Shown piece by piece: positions 61,242 through 64,000 of a stretch of 64,000 nt of DNA. Positions within the stretch are counted from its first letter, which is position 1. Each line of letters opens with the position of its first letter. The position numbers were made by a program, and so were the translations under genes. The notes beneath the pieces were generated by a model. That model worked only from the letters and a program-made list of their open reading frames with translations, had not been told where the DNA came from and did no database searches. The DNA is from Kolteria novifilia (GTDB lineage: Bacteria; Planctomycetota; Planctomycetia; Kolteriales; Kolteriaceae): positions 310,001-374,000 of the forward strand of contig CP036279.1 in assembly GCA_007748055.1 (NCBI GenBank), in the 5' to 3' direction.

Positions 61242-62541
61242 GCCTGGGCCAGCGCATACTAAGTGGCTTTTCCTGTAAGGACTTCCATCAAGAAGTCATC
61301 GCTCCAGCCGCAGCTTCGGCGTTTCATCGCGATGCTGTCCTTGCTTGGATGTTGCTTGAGTAGAGAGAGCGTGAAACGATCGAGCCAAGCGAAATTCTCG
61401 CGGGCGCGTTGATCGCGGATGCGTGAATCGTCCTCGCGATAGACGACGTCGAGAATCCAATGGCAGGAGTTTTCGATCCCCCAATGGCCGCGGACGGCAC
61501 GGGCGAACCGTTGGACGCCCATCCCAAGACTACTGATGTAGCGACGAATCTCGACCGTCTCTTTCCCGTCACGTAGGCAGACCGCGATGACCATGCCAAT
61601 CGTCCGAAGTCCCGCCCACGCGGCCGAGTCCACCAGGCTTCGCGGAGCCGGCTTTTGATAATAGGTTCGTGTCGTCGTGCGGCCGTGGGCGGTTTCGGTC
61701 GTCTCATGTTTGCGAACCTTGCCACTGGCGAAGTCGTTTTCGGTCTCGGCCAGAAAGGCATCGGCGATCGCCGTTTCGAGGCTCTCTTGGTTACCCTTGA
61801 CTGCCAAGACGTAGTCAGCTCCGCCCTCGACGATCTGCTTCGCGATCGCCTTCTGCGTTCCCATCGCGTCGATGGTGATGATCGCTCCCTGGAGATCGAC
61901 CAACCGTAAAAGCTCGGGAATCGCCGTGATTTCGTTCGATTTCTCCTCGCAGGCGACTTGTCCCAGCGACAGGCCCAACTCGCTGGCCCAAAGGCTGACC
62001 GCGTGCAACGCTCCCAACCCGCGCTTGCGGTCGTGGCTGCGGCGATTGGTCTTGCCATCGACGGCAAAGACCGGTTGACTAACAGCACCCTCTTCGCAAG
62101 CCGCCTGCCGCAAGGACTCAAGCCACCCGACGAAGCAGGATTGAAAGGCATCCGGTCGCAACGCCGCCAAGACCCGCCGGAAGACGTCCTTGGCCGGAAT
62201 GCCGTTGGGAAGCTCGAGCGTCCCCAGCAGCAAGTCTTTCTTCATGCGCGCCCATTTCGCGATGCCGGTCGGGCCGCTCGCCCCCGCGAGAACGCCCATC
62301 ACCGCAATCACCACCACGCTCACCAACGGATGACGCTGATTGATCGACGAACGTGGATCTTCCAAGTCTTCAAAGTGGGTAATGACATCCTCAAGCGTTA
62401 CCCGAACGTCCTTGCTCATCAGAACCTCTCCTTGCATGCTCACCATCCCTCGGGACCATGCAAGACGTTCTACTCATCGCTCACCACTGGCGCAACCCTC
62501 CCTCGATTGCCCAATCCCCCGAAACTGCGCGCTGGCCCTGG
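61242..62541 (-). mobile_element. ISAs1-family insertion sequence (~1.3 kb)
   Basis: Left end gcctgggccagcgcatact (from 61242) and right end ctgcgcgctggccctgg (to about 62541) are imperfect inverted repeats sharing gggccagcgc. One transposase fills the element on the minus strand. Ends and any 8-10 bp duplication should be set by alignment; I cannot fix the last bases by eye. Confidence 0.82.
61259..62419 (-). CDS. ISAs1-family transposase
   Basis: 386 residues from the ATG at 62419 (MSKDVRVTLEDVITHFEDLE); the frame extends nine codons upstream. H-repeat/ISAs1 segments: DPRSSINQRHPLVSVVVIAV near the start, VFAVDGKTNRRSHD with the first catalytic Asp, ITIDAMGTQKAIAKQIVEGG with the second, and RGHWGIENSCHWILDVVYRE DDSRIR with the Glu. 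The frame is intact. An older relative lies at 54278-54471. Confidence 0.94.
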   Translation of the reverse strand: MSKDVRVTLEDVITHFEDLEDPRSSINQRHPLVSVVVIAVMGVLAGASGPTGIAKWARMKKDLLLGTLELPNGIPAKDVFRRVLAALRPDAFQSCFVGWLESLRQAACEEGAVSQPVFAVDGKTNRRSHDRKRGLGALHAVSLWASELGLSLGQVACEEKSNEITAIPELLRLVDLQGAIITIDAMGTQKAIAKQIVEGGADYVLAVKGNQESLETAIADAFLAETENDFASGKVRKHETTETAHGRTTTRTYYQKPAPRSLVDSAAWAGLRTIGMVIAVCLRDGKETVEIRRYISSLGMGVQRFARAVRGHWGIENSCHWILDVVYREDDSRIRDQRARENFAWLDRFTLSLLKQHPSKDSIAMKRRSCGWSDDFLMEVLTGKAT

Positions 62542-62630
62542 GGAAAGAGGGGGGCGATTCCAACCTCACTCGCTCAATTCCCTGTGCCCCGAACGACTGA
62601 TTCGCGCTCCGGCCGATGGAACTCGACGCG

Positions 62631-62686
62631 GGGTCTCTTGCGTGCTTGGCACGCCCAGGTTTGGCGAGCAACCTGGGCCACCCAAC
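62631..62686 (-). repeat. Dispersed hairpin repeat, inverted copy of 21301-21357
   Basis: Reading the minus strand, gttgggtggcccaggttgct followed by a hairpin (cccaggttg-ctcg-ccaaacctggg) and cacgcaagag matches the copy at 21301-21357 with about six differences over 56 bp. It is a mobile or gene-associated repeat present in both the chromosomal and the accessory part. Confidence 0.75.
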
Positions 62687-62716
62687 GTCCCGCCTTTGTC
62701 CCTGGGGGTGTACGGA

Positions 62717-64000
62717 CTGTGGACATAGGTGGCGCTTGTTCGGAGAGATGGGTAACACCTTTTGGGTATCGTAAGCGACTTCTTCAGAAGGAGTCGAGCG
62801 ATGCCTTGGAAGGTGGCGAGTGTGGAAACGATTCGTCGGGAGTTTGTGGAGTTGGCGTCGAAGGAGGGGGCGAACAGGTCGGAGCTTTGCCGTCGCTTCG
62901 GCATCTCGCGCAAGACTGGCTACAAGTGGCTGGCGAGGTACGAAGCTTCGGGCGGATCGGGGCTGGAGGACCGTTCGCGTCGTCCGGTTTCTTCTCCAGG
63001 GCGGACCAGCGAGGAGATGGAATCGGTGGTGCTGGCGGCTCACCGAGAGATGAATAGGTCATGGGGTGGTCGCAAGCTGCGTCAGCTCTTGCTTGACCGG
63101 GGAGTCTCGGGGGTACCCGCGGCGAGTACGATCACGGAGATTCTGAGGCGTCACGGGGAGTTGTCGCCTCGTGAGGAATCGACGTTGGGCCCCTATCAGC
63201 GGTTCGAGCGGGAGAGGCCCAACGAGCTATGGCAGATGGATTTCAAGGGTCACTTCGGACTTGCTGACGGGACGCGTTGTCATCCTCTGACGATGCTGGA
63301 TGACCATTCCCGCTTCTCGCTGGTGATCGAAGCCTTCGGCAACGAGCGTGGCGAGACGGTTCGTGGTGCGTTGACGGCCGCGTTTCGCGTCTATGGCCTT
63401 CCCGAGGCGATGCTGATGGACAATGGTGCTCCGTGGGGCAACGACCGCGAGAGTCCTTGGACGCCGCTGACGGTGTGGCTATTGCGGTTGGGAGTGCAGG
63501 TGCTTCATGGCCGCCCGAGTCATCCTCAGACGCAGGGGAAGCTGGAGCGTTTTCACCAGAGTTTGAAGGCGGAAGTGCTGCAAGGAGGGCCGCTACGGGA
63601 CCTTCAGCAATCGCAAGAGCGTTTTGATCGCTGGCGGTCGGTGTACAACTTCGAGCGTCCACACGAGTCGTTGGGGATGCGTCCACCGGGGGAGCGTTAC
63701 GAGGCGAGTGCTCGTCGTTATCCGGAGGAGGTGCCTCCGTTGGAGTTCAGTCCGATCGACGAGATTCGCAAGGTTCAGCGTCGGGGCGAGTTCCATTTTC
63801 AGGGTCAGCAGTGGTACGTGAGCCAGGCGTTCTCTGGCGAGCACGTGGGACTCCGTCCGACGCTCGTCGATGGCGTGTGGGAAGTGTGGTTTGGACGAGT
63901 TTGGCTCGGTGAGCTGGACCAGTCGATCAGTGGTGAACGCCGACGGGTGGTCCGTCGGCGCCCGAGGGGATTGAACGAGGGATCCGGGGGTGGCACGGAC
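62717..64000 (+). mobile_element. IS481-family element, right end outside window
   Basis: The element includes the transposase gene at 62801. A TGT-initial sequence (tgtggacataggtggcgctt, from about 62717) 84 bp upstream of the gene is a candidate left inverted repeat, because IS481 ends commonly start with TGT. The right end is beyond the window, so the boundary cannot be verified. Confidence 0.6.
62801..64000 (+). CDS. IS481-family transposase (3' end outside window)
   Basis: An ATG with agaaggag upstream opens a frame that runs to the window edge (400 codons). The N-terminal helix-turn-helix reads ELASKEGANRSELCRRFGIS then RKTGYKWLARYEASG; the DDE core has Asp in NELWQMDFKGHFGLADG, Asp in EAMLMDNGAPWGNDRES and Glu in HPQTQGKLERFHQSLKAEV. 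IS481 enzymes are ~300-400 residues, so the end is near. The left IS end is probably at about 62717 (tgtggacataggtggcgc). Confidence 0.92.
   Translation, partial: MPWKVASVETIRREFVELASKEGANRSELCRRFGISRKTGYKWLARYEASGGSGLEDRSRRPVSSPGRTSEEMESVVLAAHREMNRSWGGRKLRQLLLDRGVSGVPAASTITEILRRHGELSPREESTLGPYQRFERERPNELWQMDFKGHFGLADGTRCHPLTMLDDHSRFSLVIEAFGNERGETVRGALTAAFRVYGLPEAMLMDNGAPWGNDRESPWTPLTVWLLRLGVQVLHGRPSHPQTQGKLERFHQSLKAEVLQGGPLRDLQQSQERFDRWRSVYNFERPHESLGMRPPGERYEASARRYPEEVPPLEFSPIDEIRKVQRRGEFHFQGQQWYVSQAFSGEHVGLRPTLVDGVWEVWFGRVWLGELDQSISGERRRVVRRRPRGLNEGSGGGTD

Overview
The window is GC-rich DNA from a planctomycete, probably near the Isosphaeraceae. The evidence is two DUF1559 proteins with pilin-like N-termini, a secreted sulfatase, many small secreted or lipoprotein hypotheticals, long charged tails on ribosomal proteins, and dispersed hairpin repeats. 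I had no database, so the lineage is an inference from gene content and style.

Positions 1-48,400 are mostly ordinary chromosome. A minus-strand block carries a BNR/YCF48-like protein (cut by the window edge), a GT39 glycosyltransferase, and the translation operon ffh-rpsP-trmD-rplS-yraN, which has no rimM between rpsP and trmD. Then come a PhoD-like phosphatase coupled to a DUF952 protein, a coiled-coil/TPR protein, and a tight minus-strand operon yjbQ-CPBP protease-hypothetical-YIP1-DUF2752. Next are trpC-GNAT, a GT2 glycosyltransferase, tpx, a MoxR-type AAA+/VWA pair facing an FHA-Hsp20-VOC run, and a bTHX ribosomal protein gene of only 36 codons. Further right are a UGT-like glycosyltransferase, DUF1559 genes, a divergent cupin/HxlR pair, SGNH hydrolase, Na/Ca antiporter, DUF421, msrA, sulfatase and DUF4198 genes, an atypical LuxR-type response regulator behind a textbook sigma-54 promoter, corA, a peptide-binding lipoprotein, and the coupled run pepA-membrane protein-maf.

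Intergenic DNA in this half holds several families of short inverted-repeat elements inserted at CTAG. One family (A, 158 bp) has two identical copies in opposite orientation. One of these interrupts a 30-bp tandem array and leaves a clean CTAG duplication. Several elements sit at TAG stop codons.

Positions 48,400-64,000 are an accessory region. It contains a decayed IS66, a 3' tRNA-Val(GAC) fragment that looks like an integration scar, an orphan AbiEi-type antitoxin with a palindromic operator and a DUF4279 gene, and remnants of primase-like proteins. It also holds a nucleotidyltransferase-like toxin tip followed by a 19-codon ORF cut by a family-A repeat end. A complete IS66, an ISAs1-family IS plus a remnant of the same type, and an IS481 running off the right edge complete it. 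The pattern is a graveyard of integrated elements and conflict genes.
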